64,000 nucleotides of DNA from Myxococcus stipitatus DSM 14675 (GTDB taxonomy: Bacteria; Myxococcota; Myxococcia; Myxococcales; Myxococcaceae): positions 8,621,501 to 8,685,500 of the forward strand of contig NC_020126.1 of assembly GCF_000331735.1 (NCBI RefSeq). Direction: 5' to 3'. The translations under genes and the position numbers were made by a program. The notes under the pieces are model-generated. The model was not told the origin of the DNA. It saw only the letters and a program-made list of their open reading frames with translations, and ran no database searches. Positions 55,859 to 64,000 of the stretch are shown here, in pieces. How positions within the stretch are numbered: the stretch's first letter is position 1; each line of letters begins with the position of its first letter.

Positions 55859-58606
55859 ATGTCCGAACAGAAGAATCGCAGCCCCCAGGACACCCACGTC
55901 CACGGCCCAGAGTGCAAGCATGACCACGGACATGGCGACGGGCCGTCTCTCGCGGCGGAGAAGTCCGCCGCCGCGAAGCCCCGGTTCAAGGACCTGAAGG
56001 TCGTCGGCACCAAGAGCGCGGACACGCATGTCCACGGCCCGGGGTGCAATCACGACCACGGACATGACCACGCCCATGCGCACGGCGACGGGCATGCCCA
56101 CGCGCATGGCGAGAGCTGCGACCATGACCACGGCGGTCATGGCCATCACCACGCGAAGCCGAAGCGCGTCCGTCCGCCCGGCTATCGCGCGGCCGAGGGG
56201 GGCGGCGTGGCCCTCCAGCTCGACCTGGAGGGTGCGCTCCCGGGAGAGACGGATGACCTGGGTCGGTTCCAGAAGCTGGAGGCCGCGCTCGAGGCGCAGC
56301 ACGGCGTCATCGACGTCCACCTGCGCCGGGACCAGGGCTACCCGGAGATCTGCCTCCACTACAACCCGGGGCTGGTGAGCGCGGCCACGCTGCTCGCGAC
56401 GGCGCAGCGCACGGGCGCGCAGGTGGCGAAGCGGTACAAGGGCCACACCTGGTTCGTGCGAGGGATGACCTCCGCGGACTCGGCGACGGCCATCGAGCAT
56501 GGGCTCGGCAAGCTGTCGGGCGTGCTGTCCGCGAACGTGGCCTATGCCAGCGAGCGGCTCGTCGTCGAGTACGACAGCGAGACGGTCTCCCTGAAGGACC
56601 TCGAGACCCAGGCGAAGTCCCTGGGCTACACGCTGGAGGTCCCCAGCCATGGGCACGCGTGCTCGCACCATGCACACGGCGGGGGCCTGGCGCCGCTGCT
56701 GGAGATGCCGCTGGTGGTGGCCGCGGGCGTGTTGCTGGTGGGAGGCTGGGCGCTGGAGCACTTCCTCCCCGCCCTCACCTGGGCGCCCACCGCCGCGTGG
56801 GCGCTGTCCATCGTGAGCGGCGGGTTCTTCGCCATCCGGGGCTCGGTGAAGTCGCTGCTCCAGCTTCGCATCGACATCGAGACGATGATGGTCGTCGCGG
56901 CCCTGGGCGCCGCGGTGCTGGGCTCCTGGTTCGAGGGCGCCTTCCTCCTCTTCCTCTTCAGCGCGGGCCATGCGCTGGAGCATCGGGCGATGGACCGCGC
57001 GCGGCGCTCCATCGAGTCACTGGGGGCGCTGCGTCCCGAGGTGGCGCGCGTGCGTCGCGACGGAGAGCTGGTCGAGGTCCCCGTGGCGCAGGTGCTCCGA
57101 GGCGACCGCGTCGTCGTCCGTCCGGGAGACCGCGTCCCGCTCGACGGCATCATCCGCGAGGGCAAGAGCTCCCTGGAGCAGGCGGCCATCACCGGCGAGT
57201 CGATGCCCGTCCCCAAGCAGCCCGGGGACGAGGTGTTCTCCGGCACGGTGAACTGCGAGGCGCTGCTCGAGGTGGAGGTCACCCGGCTCTCCTCGGAGTC
57301 GGTGCTCGCGCGCGTGGTGGACATGGTGGCCGAGGCCGAGGCCCAGAAGGGCCCCAACCAGCGCTTCGCCCAGCGGCTGGAGCGGACCTTCGCGCCGCTG
57401 GTGATGATTGGCGCGGTCATCTTCCCCGTGGTGCTCGTGCTCCTGGGCACGCCGCTCGAGGAGGCGGTGCTCCGCGCGGTGTCGCTGCTCGTGGCCGCGT
57501 CGCCGTGTGCGCTCGCCATCTCCACGCCGTCGGCGGTGCTGTCCGCGGTCGCGGCGGCGGCGCGAGGCGGTGTGCTCATCAAGGGCGGCATCTACCTGGA
57601 GCTGCTCGGCAAGGTGAACGCCATCGCGTTCGACAAGACGGGCACGCTGACGGTGGGCAAGCCGAAGCTGCTCAGCACCGCGCCCATGGACGGCGTGACG
57701 GAGGAGGAGCTGCTGGGCACGGCGGCCTCGGTGGAGGCGCTCTCCGCGCACCCGCTGGCCCACGCCATCGTGGAGGCCGCGGGCTCGCGAGGGCTCAAGC
57801 CGGCCGCGGGCACCGACATGGAGGCCATCCACGGCAAGGGCCTGCGCGCGAAGGTGGGCGACGGGGTGGTCGACGTGGGCAACCTCGCGCTCTTCGAGGG
57901 AGACACCATCCCCGACGGCATCCGGGCGCGCGTGGACCGGCTGGAGGAGTCGGGACAGACGACGATGGTCGTTCGCGGCGCGGGCCGTTACCTCGGGGTG
58001 CTCGGGGTGGCGGACACGGTGCGCGCGGGAGCACGGCACGTCATCTCCACGCTCAAGCAGCAGGGCATCGAGCGCACGGTGATGCTGTCGGGCGACAACT
58101 CGCGCGTGGCGAAGTCCATCGCGGCGCAGGTGGGGCTGGACGAGGCTCGGGCGCCGCTGATGCCGGCCGACAAGGTGACAGCGGTCCGGGAGATGGGGCG
58201 CACGGGCTCGGTGGCGATGGTGGGCGACGGCGTCAACGATGCTCCGGCCCTGGCCGCCGCGGCGGTGGGCGTGGCCATGGGTGGCGCGGGCTCGGACGCG
58301 GCGCTGGAGACGGCGGACGTGGTGCTGATGAGCGATGACCTGTCGCGGCTGCCCTTCGCGGTGAGCCTGGCGCGGCAGGCCACGACGGTGATGAAGCAGA
58401 ACCTGGTCATCGCGCTGGGCGTCAGCGGCGTGCTCATCGTCGCGACGCTCCTGGGCCTCACGAAGATCAGCCACGCGGTGGTGCTGCACGAAGGCAGCAC
58501 GCTGCTCGTGGTGGCCAACGGACTGCGGCTGCTCGCGCTGCGGCCCAAGGTCCTGGGCTCCACGCCACTTCCCTCGATGGAAATCTCTCCCGCGCCCCGC
58601 CCATGA
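55859..58606 (+). CDS. P1B-type metal-transporting ATPase with His-rich N-terminus (P1B-4-like)
   Basis: A 915-residue metal ATPase. The first 110 residues contain many HDHGH/HAHGD repeats, followed by two ferredoxin-like domains (about 118-190 and 198-266) that lack the usual CxxC: the second reads GMTSADSA where GMTCxxC is expected. The membrane metal motif is ASPCALAIS (SPC, near residue 545), and the last helices hold HEGSTLLVVANGLRLL, both typical of P1B-4 (Co/Zn/Fe) pumps rather than CPC types. Catalytic motifs: TGES, DKTGTLTVG, SAHPLAHAI, GDGVNDAPAL. It probably exports Zn2+ or Co2+. Confidence 0.88.
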   Translation: MSEQKNRSPQDTHVHGPECKHDHGHGDGPSLAAEKSAAAKPRFKDLKVVGTKSADTHVHGPGCNHDHGHDHAHAHGDGHAHAHGESCDHDHGGHGHHHAKPKRVRPPGYRAAEGGGVALQLDLEGALPGETDDLGRFQKLEAALEAQHGVIDVHLRRDQGYPEICLHYNPGLVSAATLLATAQRTGAQVAKRYKGHTWFVRGMTSADSATAIEHGLGKLSGVLSANVAYASERLVVEYDSETVSLKDLETQAKSLGYTLEVPSHGHACSHHAHGGGLAPLLEMPLVVAAGVLLVGGWALEHFLPALTWAPTAAWALSIVSGGFFAIRGSVKSLLQLRIDIETMMVVAALGAAVLGSWFEGAFLLFLFSAGHALEHRAMDRARRSIESLGALRPEVARVRRDGELVEVPVAQVLRGDRVVVRPGDRVPLDGIIREGKSSLEQAAITGESMPVPKQPGDEVFSGTVNCEALLEVEVTRLSSESVLARVVDMVAEAEAQKGPNQRFAQRLERTFAPLVMIGAVIFPVVLVLLGTPLEEAVLRAVSLLVAASPCALAISTPSAVLSAVAAAARGGVLIKGGIYLELLGKVNAIAFDKTGTLTVGKPKLLSTAPMDGVTEEELLGTAASVEALSAHPLAHAIVEAAGSRGLKPAAGTDMEAIHGKGLRAKVGDGVVDVGNLALFEGDTIPDGIRARVDRLEESGQTTMVVRGAGRYLGVLGVADTVRAGARHVISTLKQQGIERTVMLSGDNSRVAKSIAAQVGLDEARAPLMPADKVTAVREMGRTGSVAMVGDGVNDAPALAAAAVGVAMGGAGSDAALETADVVLMSDDLSRLPFAVSLARQATTVMKQNLVIALGVSGVLIVATLLGLTKISHAVVLHEGSTLLVVANGLRLLALRPKVLGSTPLPSMEISPAPRP

Positions 58607-59607
58607 CCTCTGACTCGGCCGAGGCGGAGGTCCTCGAGGGGCTTCGCGCGCTCTGGGGCCCTTCCCGCCACGACGGCAAGACCTACAAAATCCTGGCGGT
58701 GCGGGACCTGTCTCGCGCGACCTGGCTCTACCTGGATGGCATCGAGCACGGCACATACCTCGGGCACATCCCCGAGGAGTGCCTGGCGTCCAAGGCCGAG
58801 GACTGTGCACCTGGCACCCGGTTCGAGCTCCTGGGCCTCCTCCCCAAGACCCACCGCAGCGGGGTCAGCGTCTATCCCTTCGACGTGACCACCCCCTTGG
58901 GCCCCGCCATCAAGACCGAGCTCCTCGCCAGGCGCATCTACGTGGATGACCTGTCCAAGGACTCCGCGGTCCTCAACAAGCGCAACGTCATTGGCCACTG
59001 CGTCTCCGCCCGGAGATGTGACCTCGGGTCCGTGGGCGAGCTCCTCGACATCCTCCAGGCCGCCGGCTCGCGCGGTGCGCGCTTCTTCTACAGCCTGCTC
59101 GGCGGGGACATGTCGGGCTGGGACATTGGCATCGTCACCCTCCTGGACGCGCAAGCCACGTACGCGACCTACCCCATCAACGCCCGCTTCAAGGACTTCA
59201 ACGAGGACGGCCGCATCCGAGCGCTGCTCATGGAGTTCGGCGCCATCGAGTGTCGCTACGGCGAGCAAGACCCCGCGGAGATAGACCTCCTCCTGGGATT
59301 GCGCGCGATTCCACCTCCCCAGGGCGCTGACGCTCGGTACAAGGTCCTGTCCGTCAGGGACGTGTCACGCGCCGACTACCGCTATCGCAACGCCGAGGAC
59401 ACCGTCCTGGAGCAGCACGCGAAGCCCACGCCCGCGCCCATCGACCCTGGCACCCTGATGGAGCTCCTGGGGAACATCCCCGTGGGGCTGCATGGCGGCA
59501 ACCGCAACCAGGTCCGCTACTGGACGAAGGGAGCACTCGCCCCCTTCATCGAGGCGGAGCTCATCCGGCTCGGCGTCTCGTACGACGGCACAGGGCCTTC
59601 ACGATAG
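58603..59607 (+). CDS. Unknown protein with an internal duplication
   Basis: A 334-residue cytosolic protein, start overlapping the ATPase stop (ATGA). Two similar blocks are visible: YKILAVRDLSRATW with PGTRFELLG (about residues 27-80) and YKVLSVRDVSRADY with PGTLMELLG (about 245-290), so the protein probably arose by internal duplication. No family recognised. Its last 47 bases overlap the end of the minus-strand gene at 59561. Confidence 0.65.
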   Translation: MTSDSAEAEVLEGLRALWGPSRHDGKTYKILAVRDLSRATWLYLDGIEHGTYLGHIPEECLASKAEDCAPGTRFELLGLLPKTHRSGVSVYPFDVTTPLGPAIKTELLARRIYVDDLSKDSAVLNKRNVIGHCVSARRCDLGSVGELLDILQAAGSRGARFFYSLLGGDMSGWDIGIVTLLDAQATYATYPINARFKDFNEDGRIRALLMEFGAIECRYGEQDPAEIDLLLGLRAIPPPQGADARYKVLSVRDVSRADYRYRNAEDTVLEQHAKPTPAPIDPGTLMELLGNIPVGLHGGNRNQVRYWTKGALAPFIEAELIRLGVSYDGTGPSR

Positions 59608-61300
59608 CGTCCCGGGTGTAGTGCTTGTCACACAGCGCCCGGAACTCATCCCGGTCTGGAACCTTGTTCACATAGACCTCCTCGGTGACGAGACAGAGCG
59701 TGTTGAACGTGCGGGTCTCGAAGCGGGGCGTCGTGGTCCAGGGAGGAGACGGCGGCGGACCCAGCACCGTCACCTGCGGCTTCCGCCGGAAGTGAGCCTT
59801 CACGGGGGTGGAGAGGAAGCCCATGACCGCCAAGACCTTGGTCTGCTGACGCTCGACATCGAAGAAGAGCGGCACCACGCAGCGAGGGTCCTCCACGACG
59901 TCCGGGTCCTCATGATGGGTGCGCATCCATCGACGCGTGAGCATGGCCGCGGAGAGGTCCGCCTCGGGGATGGGGCCGAAGCCCAGCTCGTTCCGAGCGA
60001 TGGCATGTGCTCCTCGGAAGAGCTGCTCCATCCACACGAGCTCATCCCACAGGGATTCCTCGTGGGTGCCCTTGGGCTTGAGGCGACGCGCCAGGGCCAG
60101 GGCGGGGGCTCCCAGGAACTCCCCGAGCAGTTGGCGGAGGAGCCGGTACGTCTCCGCGCGACGCCGATAGTGCTCGGCGAGTGGCTCGAGCGAGAGCTTG
60201 GGTGCGACGATGAGCGGGCAGCCTCCCCCGTAGAGCTGTTCGAGCTGCTTGGCCTGCGTCTCCCGAGCCAACGCGAAGAGCGCGCGGAACTGGGCCTCCA
60301 GCTCCGCGCAATACTTGGGCCCCAGGACCAGCCGCTCCGCCTCTGGAGTCCGCTCCGGGAACAGCAGCGGCACCAGGGCATGAAGCTGATAATCATAGAC
60401 ACCCGAGTGAGGACCGGGCGTGGTGTCGAGCCGCCCGTCACGGATGCGCTGGATGAGCTCGTGGACGAGCTGGAAGCCCTCGGGCGGCTCCTTCGTCGCG
60501 AAGAGAGACTTGACGATGCGCCCCTCATGCGAGTCCGACGGAGGAAGGAAGCAGCGCTCACTCCCCTCTTCATGGACTGCTGGCTTCACCAGCGGATTCG
60601 TCAGCCGAGCCATGAGGCTCAAGTGCCGCTGGTAGTCGGCCAACCTCGAAGGCTCTTCCGCCAGCGCCTGATGGAGCAGCTCGGCGATGTTCGCCGGCAA
60701 GCCCGTCTGGAGAAACCGGTCCTGAAGGAACACGGACCGCAGCGCGGGGCTCCATGAATAGAACCCCTGCGGCTTCGAGTGTGTTGGATCGTCATTGAAG
60801 TCCTTCCGCAACTTCTTCGCGAGTCGCGTCACCCCCGCGTCCGATTCCTCGACCTCGCCCGACATCGACAGCGCGACCTGCAAGAAGGCCAGCGCCCGAC
60901 CGAGGTCATCCGAGGCCGACGCGGACCACCGTCCGCGCAAGACCTTCCGGACGCCCTCCACGAGCCCGCGCCTCCCGGCCAGACGCGGTGTCCCCTCCTG
61001 GACCAGGAGCTCCACCGCCGCGAGACACCCATCATCGAAGGCCTTGGCCTTGAGCGAGAAGGCCAGGGAGGGCGTCCAGTTCCCCAGAGTCGGGCTGCAG
61101 GGAAGCTGGGGGTACAGGTAAGGCTCGACGGGCGCCTTCACGTCGATGGCGGCGATATCCTGCTTCCGCTCACGCTTGAGGTCCGGCCGACCACGCACCG
61201 ACCAGAACGTCACCTCGTCATCCACCTCGAGCTCGAGGACCTGGGAGGAGAGGTCGACTTCCACCGGGTTGTCGTTCCACTGGAACAAATAGTCAGACAT
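59561..61300 (-). CDS. Large cytosolic protein of unknown function
   Basis: A 579-residue protein starting MSDYLFQWNDNPVEVDLSS. Mixed alpha/beta with no signal or membrane helix; the middle is helical (LTRRWMRTHHEDPDVVEDPRCVVPLFFD). I cannot assign a family. An upstream open frame reaches 61900 without a ribosome site. The C-terminal end overlaps the convergent gene at 58603. Possibly a two-gene accessory island with that neighbour. Confidence 0.6.
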   Translation of the reverse strand: MSDYLFQWNDNPVEVDLSSQVLELEVDDEVTFWSVRGRPDLKRERKQDIAAIDVKAPVEPYLYPQLPCSPTLGNWTPSLAFSLKAKAFDDGCLAAVELLVQEGTPRLAGRRGLVEGVRKVLRGRWSASASDDLGRALAFLQVALSMSGEVEESDAGVTRLAKKLRKDFNDDPTHSKPQGFYSWSPALRSVFLQDRFLQTGLPANIAELLHQALAEEPSRLADYQRHLSLMARLTNPLVKPAVHEEGSERCFLPPSDSHEGRIVKSLFATKEPPEGFQLVHELIQRIRDGRLDTTPGPHSGVYDYQLHALVPLLFPERTPEAERLVLGPKYCAELEAQFRALFALARETQAKQLEQLYGGGCPLIVAPKLSLEPLAEHYRRRAETYRLLRQLLGEFLGAPALALARRLKPKGTHEESLWDELVWMEQLFRGAHAIARNELGFGPIPEADLSAAMLTRRWMRTHHEDPDVVEDPRCVVPLFFDVERQQTKVLAVMGFLSTPVKAHFRRKPQVTVLGPPPSPPWTTTPRFETRTFNTLCLVTEEVYVNKVPDRDEFRALCDKHYTRDAIVKALCRRTRRRAG

Positions 61301-61484
61301 GGTAGCCCATGATGACACGCCCGGCGCGGTGCGTGCATGTCTCGAAGCCTCGCGCTGAAGCCCGCACCTTCGTCTGGAGGGAGCGGAGTCGAAGAGTCTC
61401 AGACACTCGTCCTCCCTCGGGGGCGCCGTGTGCCGGCAAGCAAGCTCCCTATGTTTCCAGGCACGTCTTGTGACCGAGGAAGCA

Positions 61485-62711
61485 ATGACGCTCGAGCCCT
61501 TGTCACCCACCCTCCGGCGCGGCGTCATCGCCCTGCTGTCCGCGCTGAGCACCGGGGCCTGGGAGGCCCAAGCCCACCCTTCCGAACCCGACGCGCCAAC
61601 GGCCACCACGGACGCCACCCGCACGGCAGACGAGACGCGGAGGCTCCCCTTCATGGAGCGGAGCATCGCCGCCAGCACGAACTTCCGTGTGACATCCCAG
61701 CGGATGGAGACGCCCACCTGGTTCTTCCCCTCCGCCCTCCCCGTCCAAGGCGAGGAGCGCCCGGCGTCGACGAGCACAGAGACCCTCGCCATCGCCAACC
61801 CGGCCGACGTCTCCGTCGACTTCAACGGACAGACGGACCTGGGCGCCCTGCGGCTGCACTTCAACGCGGGCTTCGCCCAGCCACACGCCTCGGTCGGCAT
61901 CCACGCCAGCTACGCCTACGCACAGCTCGGTGGCCTCGTCGCGGGGTTCGCCGACTCGACGTTCGCCGACGCCGACGCCTATCCCGGGACACTCGACTTC
62001 GCGGGCCCCAACGCACTCGTGTTCCAGAAGCACGCGGTGCTTCGCTATGGCCACCTGCTGAACCACGATGAAGACGTGCGGATGTTCCTCCAGGTCGCGC
62101 TCGAGGAGCCTGGTGCCAACCTCCCCACCGGCGCACAGACGGCTCGGGACCCCGTGCCGGATGGCATCGTCTCCTGGCGCGCGGAGAGTGACTGGGGCCA
62201 CCTCCAGCTCGCCGGCGTGATTCGCGCGGTGAGCAGCCGGGACCCGGAGCAGGCGACGCGTGACACGGCGCTGGGCCTCGGCGGCAACCTGACGGGCGCC
62301 TGTCATCTGGGCCTCGAGCACACGCTGCAGCTGGGAATCACAGGCGGCCAGGGCATCGCCGCGTACGTCAACGAGCTGGGGGATTCACAGTACGACGCCG
62401 CGCCGGAGGTGGATGGCTCGCTCGACGCCCTGCCCGTGCTGGGGGGTTACGCGGCCTTCACCTATGTATGGACGGAGATGCTGAGCTCCACCGCGACGTA
62501 TGGCTGGCTCCAGGTGTGGGACCGGGAGCACGAGGCGTCCTTGGGGGACACGGGCTTCCGGCGCTCGCAATACGCCTCACTGAACCTGGTCGCCGACATC
62601 GTCGAGGGGACTCAAGCGGGCATCGAAGGACTGTGGGGATACAGCCGCGCCATCAACAACGAGTCCAGCCACGCCCTTCGAGTCCAGCTCGCCTTCCAGT
62701 ATCGCTACTGA
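61485..62711 (+). CDS. DcaP-like porin
   Basis: A 408-residue outer-membrane protein. GAGGA precedes the ATG at 61485, giving a signal peptide (LLSALSTGAWEAQAH). The body matches the DcaP-like porin pattern: DVSVDFNGQTDLGALRLHFN, YAYAQLGGLVAGFADSTFAD and LDFAGPNALVFQKHAVLRYG, ending in an aromatic AFQYRY. DcaP porins import negatively charged compounds such as aromatic acids or succinate in other bacteria; here the substrate is unknown. Confidence 0.8.
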   Translation: MTLEPLSPTLRRGVIALLSALSTGAWEAQAHPSEPDAPTATTDATRTADETRRLPFMERSIAASTNFRVTSQRMETPTWFFPSALPVQGEERPASTSTETLAIANPADVSVDFNGQTDLGALRLHFNAGFAQPHASVGIHASYAYAQLGGLVAGFADSTFADADAYPGTLDFAGPNALVFQKHAVLRYGHLLNHDEDVRMFLQVALEEPGANLPTGAQTARDPVPDGIVSWRAESDWGHLQLAGVIRAVSSRDPEQATRDTALGLGGNLTGACHLGLEHTLQLGITGGQGIAAYVNELGDSQYDAAPEVDGSLDALPVLGGYAAFTYVWTEMLSSTATYGWLQVWDREHEASLGDTGFRRSQYASLNLVADIVEGTQAGIEGLWGYSRAINNESSHALRVQLAFQYRY

Positions 62712-62744
62712 GCCCGCGAAGACATGAATCCATCCGACACGGAA

Positions 62745-62772
62745 ACCCCAGCACGCGTCCGCATGCCGGGGT
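62745..62772. terminator. Possible bidirectional terminator
   Basis: ACCCC-A-GCA pairs with TGC-C-GGGGT across a 10-nt loop, between the convergent porin and cyclophilin genes. One mismatch and no T-run lower certainty. Confidence 0.4.
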
Positions 62773-62790
62773 CTCTCGCGTGAGGCGGGA

Positions 62791-63291
62791 CTACTCGACG
62801 ACTTCGGCCTTCAGGAGGATGACGTCGTCCATGGGGACGTCCTGGTGGCCGCTCTTGGTGCCGGTGCGGACGCCCTTGATGGCGTCGACGACCTCGCGGC
62901 CCTCGATGACCTCGCCGAACACGGCGTAGCCCCAGCCCTGGACGTTCTTGCCGGAGTGGTTCAGGAAGCCGTTGTCGGCCACGTTGATGAAGAACTGGGC
63001 GCTGGCCGAGTGCGGGTCATTGGTCCGGGCCATCGCGACCGTGTACTTGTTGTTCTTCAGCCCGTTGTCCGCCTCGTTCTGGATGGAGGCGCGCGTGGGC
63101 TTCTGCTGCATGCCGGGCGAGAACCCGCCGCCCTGAATCATGAAGTTGTTGATGATGCGGTGGAAGACGGTGTTGTTGTAGTGCCCATCCTTCACGTACT
63201 GAACGAAGTTCTCGGCGCTCTTCGGCGCCTTCTCCGCGTTCAGCTGAAGAACGATGTCGCCGTGGTTCGTGGTGAGCTTGACCTTGGTCAT
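62791..63291 (-). CDS. ppiB: Cyclophilin-type peptidyl-prolyl cis-trans isomerase
   Basis: A 166-residue cytosolic cyclophilin. Active-site residues are visible: [13 protein letters not shown] (Arg-Phe-Met, near residue 44), [13 protein letters not shown] (near 97) and the Trp/Gly loop [12 protein letters not shown] (near 118). AGGAGA lies eight bases before the ATG at 63291, so the longer frame from 63330 is not used. It catalyses prolyl isomerisation during folding. Confidence 0.93.
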   Translation of the reverse strand: MTKVKLTTNHGDIVLQLNAEKAPKSAENFVQYVKDGHYNNTVFHRIINNFMIQGGGFSPGMQQKPTRASIQNEADNGLKNNKYTVAMARTNDPHSASAQFFINVADNGFLNHSGKNVQGWGYAVFGEVIEGREVVDAIKGVRTGTKSGHQDVPMDDVILLKAEVVE

Positions 63292-63548
63292 GTGGGGTTC
63301 TCCTGGGTCATCGAAAGGGCCCGGCACCATACCCCCTGGGACGTCTCCTGCGGAACTTTCTTGGCCCGACTGTCGTCAACTGAGATGCGGCCAGAAACCA
63401 AACACTCCCATGCGAGACACCACCTCTCCGTGAGTGCATTTTGAATCCCCCGTCAGGGTGATTCCCCGCAGCCGCGAGCGTGGCGCATCGTGGGCCTCCT
63501 CCGCTCCGGCCTCCGCCGGACGCGACACGTCTCCAGGGGAGCGCCCCC

Positions 63549-64000
63549 ATGTCCGCCACCGTCGTGCTCCTGGCCCTCTCGAGCCTGCTGTCGACGGGGC
63601 TCCTGGCCCGGACCTTCATCAAGCTGCGCGCCCTCCAGGCCCGCTTCAGGCCCGTCCTCGACGTCGAGGCGGAGCGCCAGCGCGTCCTCGCCTCCCTCGA
63701 ACGCGCCCAGTCCGAGTCCACTCACCTGCTCGCGGCCGAGCGCAACCGCGTCGCGACGGAGCTTGCCCGGGAGCGCGAGTCCGCCGATGCCTCCATCCGC
63801 GGCGCCAAGGCCGACCTGGAGCGCACCCGCACCGAGACCCAGCACGCCCTCCAACTCGAGCGCAGTCGCGTCGCGGCGGAGCTCGCCCAGACCCGCCAGC
63901 AGGCCCAGACCGAGCTGACGCGCACCCGCGAGCAGGGCCGCGCGGAGCTCGCCCGAGCGCGCGAAGAAGCAGCCGAGGCCTCGCGCGACGCCGAGCAGCA
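63549..64000 (+). CDS. Coiled-coil membrane-tethered protein, 3' end cut by window
   Basis: The frame is open to the right edge (151 codons seen). AGGGGAG lies seven bases before the ATG. One N-terminal helix (residues about 3-24) is followed by FRPVLDVEAERQRV and then an uninterrupted Arg/Glu/Ala coiled coil with repeats of LERxR and ELAxxR. A helix followed by a 'vxDvEaE' start and coiled coil resembles the DUF4041/GIY-YIG proteins of myxobacteria, but the diagnostic C-terminal domain is outside the window. Confidence 0.6.
   Translation, partial: MSATVVLLALSSLLSTGLLARTFIKLRALQARFRPVLDVEAERQRVLASLERAQSESTHLLAAERNRVATELARERESADASIRGAKADLERTRTETQHALQLERSRVAAELAQTRQQAQTELTRTREQGRAELARAREEAAEASRDAEQ

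Overview
The window is high-GC DNA from a myxobacterium, most likely a Myxococcaceae member of the Myxococcus/Corallococcus type. This is judged from a MYXO-CTERM sorting tail at 31972-33522, an alternative complex III fused operonically to a caa3 oxidase, a eukaryote-like Ser/Thr kinase, GTG/TTG starts and many predicted outer-membrane barrels and lipoproteins. No rRNA, CRISPR array, insertion sequence or prophage was seen.

Layout. 2-12791 is one long co-directional respiratory operon: actABCDEF (alternative complex III, quinol:cytochrome c oxidoreductase), an uncharacterised one-helix membrane protein, a SCO copper chaperone, then ctaC-ctaD-ctaE-ctaF (an A2-type caa3 cytochrome oxidase), closed by a hairpin terminator. 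Most junctions are ATGA overlaps, so quinol oxidation and oxygen reduction are co-expressed as a supercomplex. 12879-25176 holds envelope proteins, a GNAT enzyme, a YkgJ-type cysteine-cluster protein, a YheT-like hydrolase, two receiver-only proteins with atypical acidic pockets, an XPB helicase with its DUF790/Bax1 nuclease partner, and a metallophosphoesterase. 25290-27512 is a secreted M4 metalloprotease lipoprotein.

The gap between that protease and the quinone oxidoreductase at 28082 contains the most unusual object. On the minus strand, a complete tRNA-Phe(GAA) is encoded in circularly permuted order: the 3' half (nt 39-73) lies first, then a 6-nt spacer, then the 5' half (nt 1-38). Every stem and all the standard tertiary-contact positions checked are intact once the halves are re-ordered. 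A further non-coding stretch (29611-30200) is a tandem array of 73-77 bp units, each with a near-palindrome centred on CACGTG and a GGGGTTACC block.

30294-46965 is mixed accessory and housekeeping content: an AlkX/YcaQ-type DNA glycosylase, a MYXO-CTERM beta-helix protein, an orphan XdhC-MocA pair preceded by a strong branched RNA fold, a YqgE/AlgH protein, a PAS histidine kinase, a macrodomain PARG, a beta-class GST and VOC pair, a UvrC N-terminal-half nuclease and an Amt ammonium channel. 47084-64000 holds a membrane Ser/Thr kinase, a pair of secreted unknowns, a nucleoside deaminase, a WM(E/S)DF-repeat protein followed by three tandem VWA paralogs, a P1B-4 metal ATPase with a His-rich tail, two large unknown cytosolic proteins that overlap tail to tail, a DcaP-like porin, a cyclophilin and the start of a coiled-coil membrane protein cut by the window edge. 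DNA repair is unusually well represented (XPB-Bax1, AlkX, UvrC-like, PARG).
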